A stretch of DNA of 58,138 nt from a virus, in IMG/VR virus record IMGVR_UViG_3300042691_039422, positions 1-58,138 of that record; one strand, 5' to 3'. Below the pieces are notes generated by a model. The model was not told where the DNA came from. It made no database searches and worked only from the letters and a program-made list of their open reading frames with translations. Shown here in pieces: positions 25,453 through 34,650 of the stretch (the stretch's first letter is position 1; each line of letters starts with the position of its first letter). The position numbers were made by a program, and so were the translations under genes.

Positions 25453-28400
25453 GTGGCTCAGATTCCGGCGTTTGAGCCGGTCCGCATCTATGACACCCCG
25501 CAGATCGCGGCGGCCCAGCTTCTCGAAGGAGAGGCTGCTTTGTCGTCGTTCAAGGACCTGTTCCTGAGTCCGAACAATCTGACGCCGGAGGAGCGAACCA
25601 GCATCGCGGACTCGGTGGTGGACCCGAACGACCGGCTCAGCAAGACCTTCATGGAGACGGTGACGAACCCCTTCATCTGGTTCTGGTTTCTGAGCAGCCC
25701 GTTGGGGTGGGGTGCCGCGAAGGCCGGGCGCTCGATGCTGGAACCCGCCCGCCGGTTCGTGTCGCAGAACAAGAAGGGCCTCTCCATCTTCTCGCAGTTC
25801 CGGACGTACGGCCGCGAGTTCGCCGGGTCCAACATCACCGAGACGGTCCGGGCCGCGTCGCAGCGGCTGGAGCGGGTGATGGGAGGGGTGTCACCCACGC
25901 TGGCTCGTGCCGACCAGGAGATGATCGAGGCGATCGAGCAGGTGGCGGCGAAGCGAGGCGTCAAGATGAAGTGGTCCGTCGAGGACCAGTTGAACCCGTA
26001 CGAGTACACGCGAGGCAGTGCTGAGCGCGACATCTTGCAGGAGTTCCACGACCACGCCGCCGCCGTCGCCAGCGGCGAGTACCGGACGAAGAAAGTGCGA
26101 GACTCGCTTCAGGTGAAGCTGCGGGCCAAAATGTTCGACCCGGAGAAGGGTGTCCGCGACATCGAGTTCGAGGAAGGCATCAAGAACAATCCGGCGGGGC
26201 AGGCGGCGCAGCTGCGGGCTATGGCGGACCAGTTCCGGCGTGAGGAGGAGCAGGCCCGCAAGATCTGGTACTCGACGAAGGAGCAGGACAGCGACGGGCT
26301 GTATGGGCTGAAGAAGGAGTACGAGGCGCGGTTCGACCGGATGAAGAAGGAGGAGTTCAAGACCCGGCTGGAGGAGGGTCGGAACATCCCCGCGACCCCG
26401 TTCGACCTGTACTACGAGGACTACGGGCGTTACCTGGTGAAGGACCAAGGGACGATGGAGACGCCGTGGGGTCCGACAAAGCTGGACGACCGGTCGATTA
26501 GCGTGGAAGAGGGCAACTTTCGGATGGAACCGCAGGTCTTCGAGGAGGGAGTGCGGGCGCGGTTCGAGGAGTTGTATGGGGACGCGGGCGTGAAGTGGCT
26601 GACGCGGAACGCGGTGGCTCAGAAGGAGCTGTACGTGCGGGCGGTCGGCCGCGAAGACCTCTGGGACGCGACGAAGAAGGTCGATGCGGACGGGACCCTC
26701 GTGGGTGAGGGCGACTTCGTGATTGACGAGGACAAGCTGACGCTGCTGGCGAACGGGTTGCATCGGAAGCTGAAGGCGAGTGGCGGCCCGAATCAGTTTG
26801 CGGATGTGGCCACGCTGACGGAGAATGTGGAGGGCATGGAGGCCCTGCTGGCGGTGTCGAGCTGGGACGAGCTGAGCCGGATCGCACGCACGCATAGCGC
26901 TCCGGAACGGCGGAAGCGGGTGGGCGAGGTGCTGGAGCGACTGTTGCAGCCGCAGCGGAGCGAGTTCTTCCTGTCGAAGAACGCGTTGAAGCAGGGCCGC
27001 ATCAACGGGCAGACGCCGCACGTGAACCTGAGTGATGCGGAGCGGAACATGCTGGAGACGGCACCGTTCGCCGCGAGCAACATGCTGGGCGGTCGGCTGG
27101 CCCCGTTGACGAGCGAGTCGATCCTGTGGGACCCGGAGTACCTGGAGCGGATGCAGGCGAGGGGCCTGCTGGGCAAGGACGGGGAGCGGCTGATCAAGAG
27201 TGCGAAGAAGGCGATTGAGGACTCGGCGAAGAACAGCCGGCCGCAGCTGGTGGTCGACTCGAATGTGAGCGTGTCGCGGAACCGGTACGTGGTGGGCATG
27301 GGTCGGACCGCGGCGTGGGACACGTACGCGGCGCCGGTGCACGTGATGAAGGGGAACGACCGGGCGATCTCGCTGATGAACGATCCGGGCCAGGGGGCCG
27401 TGGACTACACGAAGCGGTTCGTGCCCAGCCAGCACGGTGAAGAAGTGCTCGACGTCATGCACAAGGCGAACGAGCCCATCATGGAAGGCGAGACGATCCG
27501 ACAGGGCGTCAAGGTCAGTGTGGCCGACATGGCGGACGCGGCGATGCTGCGTGAGGCGGACCCGGAGCGGCAGCGGATCATGCGGGAGATGCTGATCCCG
27601 AACATGCTGCACGTAGCCGGACCGAAGTACATGATGCGGCGGAACCAGGAGTTGCAGAACCGGCAGGCCGCCAAGTGGTTCGCGAACAGCTTCCTGGGCA
27701 GGACGATCGAGAAGTTCGGTGACACAGGCAAGGGCTTCATCGGCCGGATGCGCGAGATCGCGGACCCCGAGTCGTACATGACGCCCCGCTCCCTGTCGCA
27801 AGGGGTGGCCAACTACCTGTACGGGACGCACCTGGGTCTGAACCTGGCGAGCGTGGTGCTGAACCTGACGCAGCCGATCATCGGTGCGGCCCTGCACGGG
27901 CGGCTCGACGACGCGGTCGTGGCGTACGGCAAGGCCTTCGGGGAGATGGCGGACTACACGAAGCGGCGAATCTCGCTCGGTCTCACGGCGACCATGGAGC
28001 AGAAGGAAGAGGCCATGCGGGCCGCCTTCAAGCACATGGGCAAGGGGACGGGAGGGGTGAACGTCCTGGGCCTGTCGGCTGATCCGCACCAGATGATTGA
28101 CGGGGTGCTGCGGGCGAACCGGCGGGAGACGTTCACGGACAAGTTGCAGGACTCGCTGCTGGGTCTCTTCAGCGCGAGCGAGGCCATGAACCGGAGCGTG
28201 TCGGCCCACCTGTTCGAGCGCGTGAACGTGAGGGCCGGACGGCAGCTGGATGCGTCGTTCTGGGAGGAGACACGCGAGTTCGTGTCGATGTACCAGTTCG
28301 GTAGCGGGCCGGAGAACACGCTGCGAATCTTCCAGGAGAACTCGTTCGCGGCCAACCCGCTCGTGAAGATGTTCCTGACGTTCCCGCTCCGGACGACGAT

Positions 28401-29376
28401 GAACGCCGTCTATGAGACGCCGCTGATTGCGGCGGGCGAGAGCGGCACGTACCTGAAGGGACTGGCCCAGACGACGCTGCGGGGCCTGGGCCTCTCGGCG
28501 CTGACGTACGAGGTGACCAAGGGCCTCGTCGGTGTGGACATCTCGCGTGGTCTGTACGGGGAGGCGGCACCGGGGTTGCTGTACGGGCCGAGGTTCACGG
28601 ACCCGAACGAGCAGATCATTCCGTTGCCCCCGGTGGTCGCGATTCCCCGTGACATCATCCTTGGACTGGCGACGGAGGACCGCCGTCTGCTGAGCAGTGC
28701 GATCTTCCGGTTGGCGCCGGCGGGTGTGGCGTTGCACCGCATGGTTGGACTGAGCCCGGAGGCCCCCGAAGTGGAGGGTCTGGCGGGGTTGCCGGGGTCG
28801 ATGCAGGCGACGTATGTGGGCTGGAACGCACCCCTCCCATCCGGCGAGGTCCCGGTGTTCAAGGCCGACGGCAAGCTCATTGAGTACCGGACGCCCGCGG
28901 AGGTCATTGCGAGGGGGCTGGGGCTGGACCTGGGGCAGTGGCAGGAACAGGGGCAGCTCGACCAGTACCTGGTGAAGCAGCGGGAGGAGATCGTGAAGGT
29001 CCGGAACCAGTACATCAACGCACTGGTGGGGAACGATCCGGGCCGGGCCGATCGGATCCGGAAGGACTTCGAGCGTCGGTTCAAGGTGCCGCTGTCGGTG
29101 ACCCAGGCGGACCTGGAGAGGGCCCTCCAGTCGCAGGTGGTGGGCCGGACCGAGCGGGTGCTGGACCGGATCAACCCGGCCGTCCGGGACCGGTATGCCC
29201 AGATGGCGGACGCGTCGGGGTACGGCCGGAACGTACCGGCAGGGCTCACGTCGGGACCGACGGCGACCCACCGAGACCGGCTCACCCAGGCGAGGGACAC
29301 GCAGGCGGCCCTCGAAGTGCAGCGGCGGCTCGACGCGGTGGGTGGCGGGGCGGTCGCGAGCTTCGACAGCTTCTGA
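25453..29376 (+). CDS. Giant internal virion (ejection) protein
   Basis: 1307 residues from GTG 25453, with GGAGGAG upstream. It is the largest gene and the last of the plus arm, where podoviruses encode their large internal core protein. Segments such as NPFIWFWFLSSPLGWG (about 72-87) and LGLNLASVVLNLTQPIIGAA (about 796-815) are hydrophobic and could enter the membrane. The latter resembles a conserved patch in large internal proteins of marine podoviruses. Long charged helices surround them. No lysozyme/transglycosylase motif was recognised. Motif copies: MGGV (25881), TGGV (28050), APLPS (28829). Confidence 0.6.
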   Translation: MAQIPAFEPVRIYDTPQIAAAQLLEGEAALSSFKDLFLSPNNLTPEERTSIADSVVDPNDRLSKTFMETVTNPFIWFWFLSSPLGWGAAKAGRSMLEPARRFVSQNKKGLSIFSQFRTYGREFAGSNITETVRAASQRLERVMGGVSPTLARADQEMIEAIEQVAAKRGVKMKWSVEDQLNPYEYTRGSAERDILQEFHDHAAAVASGEYRTKKVRDSLQVKLRAKMFDPEKGVRDIEFEEGIKNNPAGQAAQLRAMADQFRREEEQARKIWYSTKEQDSDGLYGLKKEYEARFDRMKKEEFKTRLEEGRNIPATPFDLYYEDYGRYLVKDQGTMETPWGPTKLDDRSISVEEGNFRMEPQVFEEGVRARFEELYGDAGVKWLTRNAVAQKELYVRAVGREDLWDATKKVDADGTLVGEGDFVIDEDKLTLLANGLHRKLKASGGPNQFADVATLTENVEGMEALLAVSSWDELSRIARTHSAPERRKRVGEVLERLLQPQRSEFFLSKNALKQGRINGQTPHVNLSDAERNMLETAPFAASNMLGGRLAPLTSESILWDPEYLERMQARGLLGKDGERLIKSAKKAIEDSAKNSRPQLVVDSNVSVSRNRYVVGMGRTAAWDTYAAPVHVMKGNDRAISLMNDPGQGAVDYTKRFVPSQHGEEVLDVMHKANEPIMEGETIRQGVKVSVADMADAAMLREADPERQRIMREMLIPNMLHVAGPKYMMRRNQELQNRQAAKWFANSFLGRTIEKFGDTGKGFIGRMREIADPESYMTPRSLSQGVANYLYGTHLGLNLASVVLNLTQPIIGAALHGRLDDAVVAYGKAFGEMADYTKRRISLGLTATMEQKEEAMRAAFKHMGKGTGGVNVLGLSADPHQMIDGVLRANRRETFTDKLQDSLLGLFSASEAMNRSVSAHLFERVNVRAGRQLDASFWEETREFVSMYQFGSGPENTLRIFQENSFAANPLVKMFLTFPLRTTMNAVYETPLIAAGESGTYLKGLAQTTLRGLGLSALTYEVTKGLVGVDISRGLYGEAAPGLLYGPRFTDPNEQIIPLPPVVAIPRDIILGLATEDRRLLSSAIFRLAPAGVALHRMVGLSPEAPEVEGLAGLPGSMQATYVGWNAPLPSGEVPVFKADGKLIEYRTPAEVIARGLGLDLGQWQEQGQLDQYLVKQREEIVKVRNQYINALVGNDPGRADRIRKDFERRFKVPLSVTQADLERALQSQVVGRTERVLDRINPAVRDRYAQMADASGYGRNVPAGLTSGPTATHRDRLTQARDTQAALEVQRRLDAVGGGAVASFDSF

Positions 29377-29494
29377 CGGTGGTACGCTGGTACGCGGTGG
29401 TACGCCTAAGTGCTTGCGCCCGAAGGTTATACCATGTACCACTCTTCTTTTTCTTATTAGAAGAAAGGAAGAGTATATAGAGGGGAGCGGGAGC
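29377..29494. terminator. Convergent arm junction with GGTAC iterons and bidirectional hairpin
   Basis: Both arms end here. Three near-direct repeats of TGGTACGC lie at about 29382-29407. A long imperfect AT-rich hairpin follows (ACTCTTC...GAAGAGT, about 29434-29467), able to terminate transcription from both sides. The stretch GTACCACTCTT and the following T/A-rich part closely match 122-155 at the other end of the genome. Confidence 0.6.
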
Positions 29495-29968
29495 TCAGTG
29501 TGGTCCGGGTGGTACGGCCGGTCCGTATACCCAGAACAGGAGGGGGTCCGTGGATGCGACGAAGGCGTGCCGGTCCCGTTCGAGGAAGAAGTCCGGGAGG
29601 AGGGTCGGGTGCCGGAGGGCGAAGTGCGTGCGGAGGGAGGTGGCGGCCCGGGCCGAGACGACGGCCCGCCAGAGGGAGGTGCCGGGCTTGTAGGTGAACT
29701 GGACCGGGACGACGGGGTCGATGAGGGTGGTGTTGTTGGGCGGTGCCAGCGCCGGCGCTTGGGCCGACCAGGAGCCGTAGAAGCCGATCATGGGGTAGAG
29801 CAGGCCGTCGGCGGATTCGGTGCGGAAGAGCAGGGAGCAGCGGGCCGTGACGGTGCGGAGGGTGACGGCGGGGAAGGGAGCAGGCGCCCGCCACGTGATC
29901 AGGAAGCCGGACGCCGCGGTGACGGTCACCTGGTTGGCGAGGGGCTTCATTTGGGCGCGTATGAACAT
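29495..29968 (-). CDS. Hypothetical beta-rich protein at the end of the minus arm
   Basis: 157 residues from ATG 29968. GTG 29995 and ATG 29950 are alternatives. The middle is beta-leaning (VTVTAASGFLITWRAPAPF) with many aromatic residues, suggesting a sandwich fold, possibly a small virion or adhesion protein. No family recognised. It is separated from the upstream SSB-like gene by a hairpin with TTTT, so it may have low read-through expression. Confidence 0.5.
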   Translation of the reverse strand: MFIRAQMKPLANQVTVTAASGFLITWRAPAPFPAVTLRTVTARCSLLFRTESADGLLYPMIGFYGSWSAQAPALAPPNNTTLIDPVVPVQFTYKPGTSLWRAVVSARAATSLRTHFALRHPTLLPDFFLERDRHAFVASTDPLLFWVYGPAVPPGPH

Positions 29969-29988
29969 AAAAGCCCCCGGAGGCTTTG
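29969..29988 (-). terminator. Short hairpin with T-run
   Basis: On the minus strand AAAGCC pairs with GGCTTT and is followed by T residues. It lies between the SSB-like gene and the last gene of the arm, and overlaps the ribosome-binding region of the latter. It could attenuate expression. Confidence 0.45.
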
Positions 29989-30035
29989 CGGGCACGCCGG
30001 GGGCAGATGGGAGGGGTGCTTGTGAGTGCGGTAGC

Positions 30036-30611
30036 TTAGGCCGAGACTTGGCCGTTCAGCAACTCGCGGATGAAGTCGGTCTTGTAGACCTTGGTCTCAC
30101 CGTTCTGCGTGTTCTCCCGGTGCTCGCAGAAGAGGCTGACGCTGGGCTTGGTGGCCACGGCGGCGACGATCTTCGGCAGGACAGCGACCGGGTTCTTGCA
30201 CTGGTCTTCGGGGAGGCCGAGCAGAACGACGGCCGACTGGATGAAGCGTTCGGCGGACATACGGAAGCGGGTCTGCTCCTTGTCGCCGAGCTTCTCCCAG
30301 CCGGGCATGAAGGTCATGGGCGAGCCCAGGAACTCCAGGTAGTCGCCCGACTTGGGGTCGTAGCCGGGCTTGGACTTGTCGTGGTAGAGGCGGTAGGTGA
30401 AGCGGGCACTGAAGCCGTCAGCTTCCTGGGGGTTCTGGCCCTTGGGGCCGTACTTGACCTTCTCGGGCTTCAGGGTGAAGCCTTCGACGACGACGACGTG
30501 CTCGCCGTGGGGGGGCCACTGGCCGCCGGAGCCATCGTTGGCACGGACGCCGTTGAGGGTGCCGGTCAGGGACTGAGCGAGCGAGAGAACTGATTGGTCG
30601 ATAGCGGACAT
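30036..30611 (-). CDS. SSB-like protein (DUF669-type candidate)
   Basis: 191 residues, start 30611 with GGAG upstream. A beta-strand-rich N-terminal half (EHVVVVEGFTLKPEKVKYG, then FSARFTYRLYHD) followed by helices fits the OB-fold DUF669-like ssDNA-binding proteins often encoded beside Sak4-type ATPases. It would coat single strands during replication and recombination. The assignment relies on general pattern plus the neighbouring ATPase gene. Motif copies flank it: 30009 after the stop and 30630 before the start. Confidence 0.5.
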   Translation of the reverse strand: MSAIDQSVLSLAQSLTGTLNGVRANDGSGGQWPPHGEHVVVVEGFTLKPEKVKYGPKGQNPQEADGFSARFTYRLYHDKSKPGYDPKSGDYLEFLGSPMTFMPGWEKLGDKEQTRFRMSAERFIQSAVVLLGLPEDQCKNPVAVLPKIVAAVATKPSVSLFCEHRENTQNGETKVYKTDFIRELLNGQVSA

Positions 30612-30657
30612 GGGGACGGGTCTCCAGATGGGAGGGGTGAAAAAGCAGCGTCTGACG

Positions 30658-31560
30658 TCAGATGCTGTGCTTGGCGTGATGGGCTTCGAGAGCGGCCCAG
30701 CTGTCAACGGCCGGGAGCTTGAAGCGGGGGAACATGCTGCGGGTCTTGCTGATGCCCGCGTACTCGGGATTGAGACAGTCGATGTAGGAGCAGAGGACGT
30801 TCTTGGTCTCGACGTGCTTGACGGTCTGGGTCTTGCCCGGACCGACCATCACTTCACGAGTGCCAACGGTCTCCTCGGCCTCGACCACCTGGTCGATGAG
30901 GCATGAGTAGTCGACGACGGCGCTGAGGCGTTTCCAGAGGCCGTCGCCAAAGGTGAAGTCGACGCTGGGAAGGAACTTGTTGTCGCCGAGCGGGATCTTC
31001 TCCTTGACGATGTGTGCAAGGATGGTGACCCCGTAGCCTGCGTTGCGGAGGTCGGCCACGAATGAGGTGACCTGCTCGTAGACGCAGTCGTATGCGGCGG
31101 GCCCGTAGAGAACGCGGAAGGATTCGGGCGGGTTGTTCTCCTTCCAGATGTTGAGCGCCTTGGCGTTGGCCGTGACGTAGGGCTTGACGAGGGTGATGAA
31201 GGTGGTGAGCGAGTCGATGACCACGGTCGCCGGACGTTCCTTGTTGTCGCGGGCGAGCTGGATCAGGACGTCCTTCTTGCGGAGGACATGCTCGTAGGTG
31301 AGAACGAAGGGGCGCCCGTCGTCGTTGACTGGCTGGCCGGTCGGCGAGACGCCGGGCCAGATCAGTGCGAGCGGCTTGGCCGTGACCGTCGAGGACTGGT
31401 CGCAGTTGAAGATGAAGGCGTCAGGGTTGGTCTGGACGAGGGTGGTCTTGCCCTTGCCGGGGAGTGAGAAAAGCAGCACGGTGGACCGGCTGAGCGGGAT
31501 TCGCATGGGGCCTGAGAAGCCCCCAAGGCCGGCATAACGGCCCGCCGCGACTGTGTTCAT
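30658..31560 (-). CDS. Sak4-like RecA-type ATPase
   Basis: 300 residues, start 31560 with GGAG upstream. The Walker A region is LLFSLPGKGKTTL (about 29-41), with the first glycine of the usual loop replaced by serine. The Walker B candidate is ATVVIDSLT (about 110-118). Single-domain proteins of this type (phage AAA_24/Sak4) support single-strand annealing with SSB partners. The adjacent SSB-like and nuclease genes support that reading. A motif copy (31576) lies between the upstream stop and this gene's ribosome site. Confidence 0.65.
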   Translation of the reverse strand: MNTVAAGRYAGLGGFSGPMRIPLSRSTVLLFSLPGKGKTTLVQTNPDAFIFNCDQSSTVTAKPLALIWPGVSPTGQPVNDDGRPFVLTYEHVLRKKDVLIQLARDNKERPATVVIDSLTTFITLVKPYVTANAKALNIWKENNPPESFRVLYGPAAYDCVYEQVTSFVADLRNAGYGVTILAHIVKEKIPLGDNKFLPSVDFTFGDGLWKRLSAVVDYSCLIDQVVEAEETVGTREVMVGPGKTQTVKHVETKNVLCSYIDCLNPEYAGISKTRSMFPRFKLPAVDSWAALEAHHAKHSI

Positions 31561-31593
31561 GGGTGTGTCTCCGATGGGAGGGGTGCGAGTGGT

Positions 31594-32085
31594 TTACGAC
31601 GTGGTGGGGGCAGTGTATTCGAGGACGGGTTGGGGCGGACGCTGACCGGGAGCGAGCGGCGGATCGGCCGGACGCGGGTTGGTGGCCGGGGGCACCTCGA
31701 TCTCCGGGGCCTCGTCGTCCGCGGCGGTGGGGACGGTGGGAGGGGTGGGAGCGAGGTTGGTCGGTGCGACCGGGTCGATCTTGATGACGCGGCGCCGAGC
31801 GAAGGCGTTGGCGTACGGGTCGCCCATGGCCTGGAGCCACCGGCGGAGGTGGTCTTCAGGCACGCGGGCCTCCAGCTCGTCCTGGACCTTGCGGTGCAGT
31901 TCGGCGAAGGAGGAGACGCCGTTGGCGAAGATGTTCCGGATGAGGGCGCCGAAGATGTGGACGGCCCAGCCCTGGAACGATTCGAGGTCGTGCCAGATGG
32001 GGCGCTCGTCACGCTTCTTGTCGAGCGTGGCCGGTGGCGGCGGTGGGGGTGGTGGGGGTGCGATGGGGCTAGTTTGCGGGTTCAT
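31594..32085 (-). CDS. Proline-rich protein with short helical core
   Basis: 163 residues from ATG 32085 with AGGA upstream (GTG 32100 is an alternative). Nine consecutive prolines near the start and a Pro/Ala-rich second half flank a helical core of about 60 residues (RPIWHDLESFQGWAVHIFGA). The C-terminal region contains the complement of motif copy 31738, read as TPPTV. No family recognised. It lies between nuclease and ATPase genes and may be an adaptor in the recombination module. Confidence 0.5.
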   Translation of the reverse strand: MNPQTSPIAPPPPPPPPPATLDKKRDERPIWHDLESFQGWAVHIFGALIRNIFANGVSSFAELHRKVQDELEARVPEDHLRRWLQAMGDPYANAFARRRVIKIDPVAPTNLAPTPPTVPTAADDEAPEIEVPPATNPRPADPPLAPGQRPPQPVLEYTAPTTS

Positions 32086-33358
32086 GGAGAGGGTCCTCAC
32101 GGTGCACGGTGACGAGTCTCTGCTGGCGGATCAGAGTGGGCCATTGAGACGGGGATGAAACAGCGAGGGCACCCCATGCAGTGTGCCGGTTGCTGTCGCG
32201 GTCCACCAACGAAAGGTGGTCCACGGGAAAGTTGTGAGGCTCAGGCTCGACCGTCGCGTAGTGGGCGATGAGATCGTGCTTGAGCTGGAAGTGGCGGAGG
32301 CGGGCCGGGTCGAGGACGCCGGGCTTGGTGTTCTGGGGAGTGGCTCGGGCGTGCGTCCACGACATGTTGATGACGGGGTCGAGGGAGCGTTCGGCCCGCA
32401 GGTGCAGGTAGTCGTTCTCGGCGAGCGCCCAGTCCTGGACGCGGCGGAGGTAGTTGCGGAACTGAGGAAGGCCGTCGAACTGCTTCTCGGTGCGAACCTG
32501 GCCCTTATTCTTGCCGCGGCTGACGGTCTGCTCGACGACGACGAAGTCCCGGTCCTCGTTGGAGAGTCGGATCTTGGGCTTCTCGAAGGCGACGTGGACC
32601 ATGCCACCGACCCGGACGTCCGTGGGCAGATCGGGGAAGCGGTCGTGGATGAGGCCGGCCTTCAGGGACTCTTCGAGGAGCCAGATGTAGTGGAGGGTGC
32701 CGTACTCCCAGCCGCAGCCCGCGAGGCGAGCGCTGGTGGTGAGAGAGGTGGACTTGATGTCGAGGACGACCAGCTCGTTGGTGATGCGGTTCAGGTAGAG
32801 GAGGTCGATGCGGCCCGCGAGGGGAGGCAGGTCGGCGTGGAACGGGTTCTTGATGCGGAGGCCGACTTCGCGGCCCAGGATCTGGATGTTGGGGTTGCAG
32901 AGGAAGCGGGAGAAGCAGGGCCCGTTGCCGATGGGCACGCGGCGTTCGGCGGAGTACCAGGTTGCGACGGTGTGGGCGTCTTCCTCTTCGCGGCGGAGGA
33001 TGGCCTTGCGGCTGTCGCCGTGGATGTTGAGCGTGTCGCAGACGGTGGTGAGTTCGGCCTGCCGGGCGGCGATGTGGGGAGAGAGGGCGCGTTGCCACTG
33101 GTCGAGGGTCCAGTTGACGTTGAAGGGGTCGAGTTCGAGGCACTTGTGGAGCCACGAGCCATGGCGGAGCGCCTCGGAGTAGGTGAACATGGACTGGAGG
33201 CCCAGACGGCGTTCGACGTAGTAGCGGAACGGATCGTGGGCGCAAAGGTAGTGGTCAGAGGCGCGGATCTGGGGGGTCATGGCGGTGAGGCCGTGGGCTT
33301 GAAGCCACAAGACGGCCGACTGACCCCAGTCGGTGGGCGGGGGAACGGACTCGGACAT
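32069..33358 (-). CDS. PD-(D/E)XK nuclease (Cas4/RecB-like)
   Basis: 429 residues, start 33358 with GGAG upstream. The signature is AGRIDLLYLN followed by LVVLDIKSTS (about 180-204), giving the catalytic D...(D)xK arrangement of PD-(D/E)XK exonucleases. Several cysteines (YLC, KCLE, FLC) may contribute to a Cas4-like metal cluster, but the complete set is not certain. It would degrade DNA ends or process strands for the annealing ATPase. The 3' end overlaps the next gene by 17 bases. A motif copy (33375) lies directly upstream. Confidence 0.7.
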   Translation of the reverse strand: MSESVPPPTDWGQSAVLWLQAHGLTAMTPQIRASDHYLCAHDPFRYYVERRLGLQSMFTYSEALRHGSWLHKCLELDPFNVNWTLDQWQRALSPHIAARQAELTTVCDTLNIHGDSRKAILRREEEDAHTVATWYSAERRVPIGNGPCFSRFLCNPNIQILGREVGLRIKNPFHADLPPLAGRIDLLYLNRITNELVVLDIKSTSLTTSARLAGCGWEYGTLHYIWLLEESLKAGLIHDRFPDLPTDVRVGGMVHVAFEKPKIRLSNEDRDFVVVEQTVSRGKNKGQVRTEKQFDGLPQFRNYLRRVQDWALAENDYLHLRAERSLDPVINMSWTHARATPQNTKPGVLDPARLRHFQLKHDLIAHYATVEPEPHNFPVDHLSLVDRDSNRHTAWGALAVSSPSQWPTLIRQQRLVTVHREDPLHEPAN

Positions 33359-33385
33359 TGGCGGTGTCTCCGATGGGAGGGGTGA

Positions 33386-34648
33386 TCAGCGAGCGAGCCA
33401 CGCGGGCTTGACGGCGGCGTAGGCGGGGGCGTGCGGGGTGCCGCTGTAGTTGATCTTCTGGATCTGCGAGTAGATGAGGTTGGCCCAGTTGGTCCGGAGC
33501 GTGGCGTTGGCGGTCGCGGGGTGGATGAGGTCGGAGAGTTGGGTCGTGCGCCACGCGGACCAGGGGCCGAAATTATCGCGCTGCCAACCGCAGAAGTCAA
33601 CCACTTCGACGGCGGAATCTGTGTAGCCGATGTCCCAGCAGGCCTGACGCGCGGTGTCCCAGGACGTCTGGTCGTCGGAGAGGGCGTCGTACTGGGTGAC
33701 GAGGAGGAAGAAGGGGGCGGGGATGCCGGCAAGGGCGGCACAACGACGGATGCGAGCGATGACACGCTGGACGCGGTTCTTGAGGCCGGGGAAGTCAGTC
33801 TCGTTGGCGCCGGGGCTCAGGATGATGAGGTTGTAGCGGTAGGCGGCGAGTTCGGCGATGAGGGCCGCGTCGGAGTAGGAGGGGTCGTAGGCAGGGGCGT
33901 CGGCGGTGATGGTGACGCCGGGGGTGGCGGAGGTGTGGGGTTCGAGGCCCCACGAGCCGTGCCCGCCGTAACCGCCGAAGACGCCGACGGACTCGCCGAC
34001 CACTTCGAGGGCTCCGGACGCGACCCGGAAGGTGCCGGACTCGACCTGGTTGGAAGATTGGATGAAGGCGAGGAGGGCGTTGGAGCCCGTACCTGCCGAG
34101 TAGGCGGTGGAGGTCAGTTGGCGAATCAGGGAGGGCGTCGCGGTGATTGTGGAGCCGACCGTGAGGGAGTAGGTGTTGGAGGCGGGAGAGGTGCGGTTAG
34201 CGCCCTTGTGTTCCCAGTTGGCGTAGCCGGTGAGGGAAGGGTCGGATTCGAGGAGGAAGATGCTGCGGAAGGTGCGAGAACCGAGCCAGTCGGCGCCGGG
34301 GCCTGCGTCGTAGACGGCTGAGAGGGAGGCGGTAGGCGTAAAGCTGCTGCAATCGCCGGAGGCGAAGGTGGTCTGTTTCAGGTGGCACTTGCTGGTGTCT
34401 TCGCCCGGACGGCGGGACGTGAGGGTCATCCCGAGGCCGTTGAAGGAGCCGGTGACGGGGAGGCCGGTCGAGAAGACCATGCCTGCGGAGTTGCCGAGGA
34501 TGGGCGTGGGGGCCTGTTTGAAGAGGGCCTGCGTGACGTTGTAGTTGATCGAGGGAAGGTGGATGGAGTTGCCGAGGATCAGGAAGCGGAATTGGGCCGC
34601 GAGGAGGCGGGCTGCGTTACCGCGGATGATGTGCTTGGCAACGGCCAT
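33386..34648 (-). CDS. SGNH/GDSL-type hydrolase
   Basis: 420 residues, start 34648 with AAGGA upstream. RFLILGNSIH (about 21-30) replaces the GDS block of SGNH hydrolases with GNS. The block LIILSPGANETD (about 272-283) provides a Gly/Asn region. A later block with LIHPA (about 380-384) resembles the DxxH segment. These enzymes cleave esters or acetyl groups in carbohydrates, so host polysaccharide or cell-wall modification during adsorption or lysis is plausible. The holin-like and lipoprotein genes immediately upstream suggest a lysis unit. Some catalytic positions are uncertain. Confidence 0.55.
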   Translation of the reverse strand: MAVAKHIIRGNAARLLAAQFRFLILGNSIHLPSINYNVTQALFKQAPTPILGNSAGMVFSTGLPVTGSFNGLGMTLTSRRPGEDTSKCHLKQTTFASGDCSSFTPTASLSAVYDAGPGADWLGSRTFRSIFLLESDPSLTGYANWEHKGANRTSPASNTYSLTVGSTITATPSLIRQLTSTAYSAGTGSNALLAFIQSSNQVESGTFRVASGALEVVGESVGVFGGYGGHGSWGLEPHTSATPGVTITADAPAYDPSYSDAALIAELAAYRYNLIILSPGANETDFPGLKNRVQRVIARIRRCAALAGIPAPFFLLVTQYDALSDDQTSWDTARQACWDIGYTDSAVEVVDFCGWQRDNFGPWSAWRTTQLSDLIHPATANATLRTNWANLIYSQIQKINYSGTPHAPAYAAVKPAWLAR

Positions 34649-34650
34649 GG

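Noticed and set aside
25891-29442. A minus-strand frame of more than 1100 residues
   Set aside because: Arg/His/Leu-rich antisense shadow of the 1307-residue virion protein gene, without a ribosome site or motifs.
29820-30593. Plus-strand frame across the SSB-like gene
   Set aside because: Gly/Val/Leu/Glu-rich antisense pattern. The minus-strand gene has a ribosome site and mixed composition.
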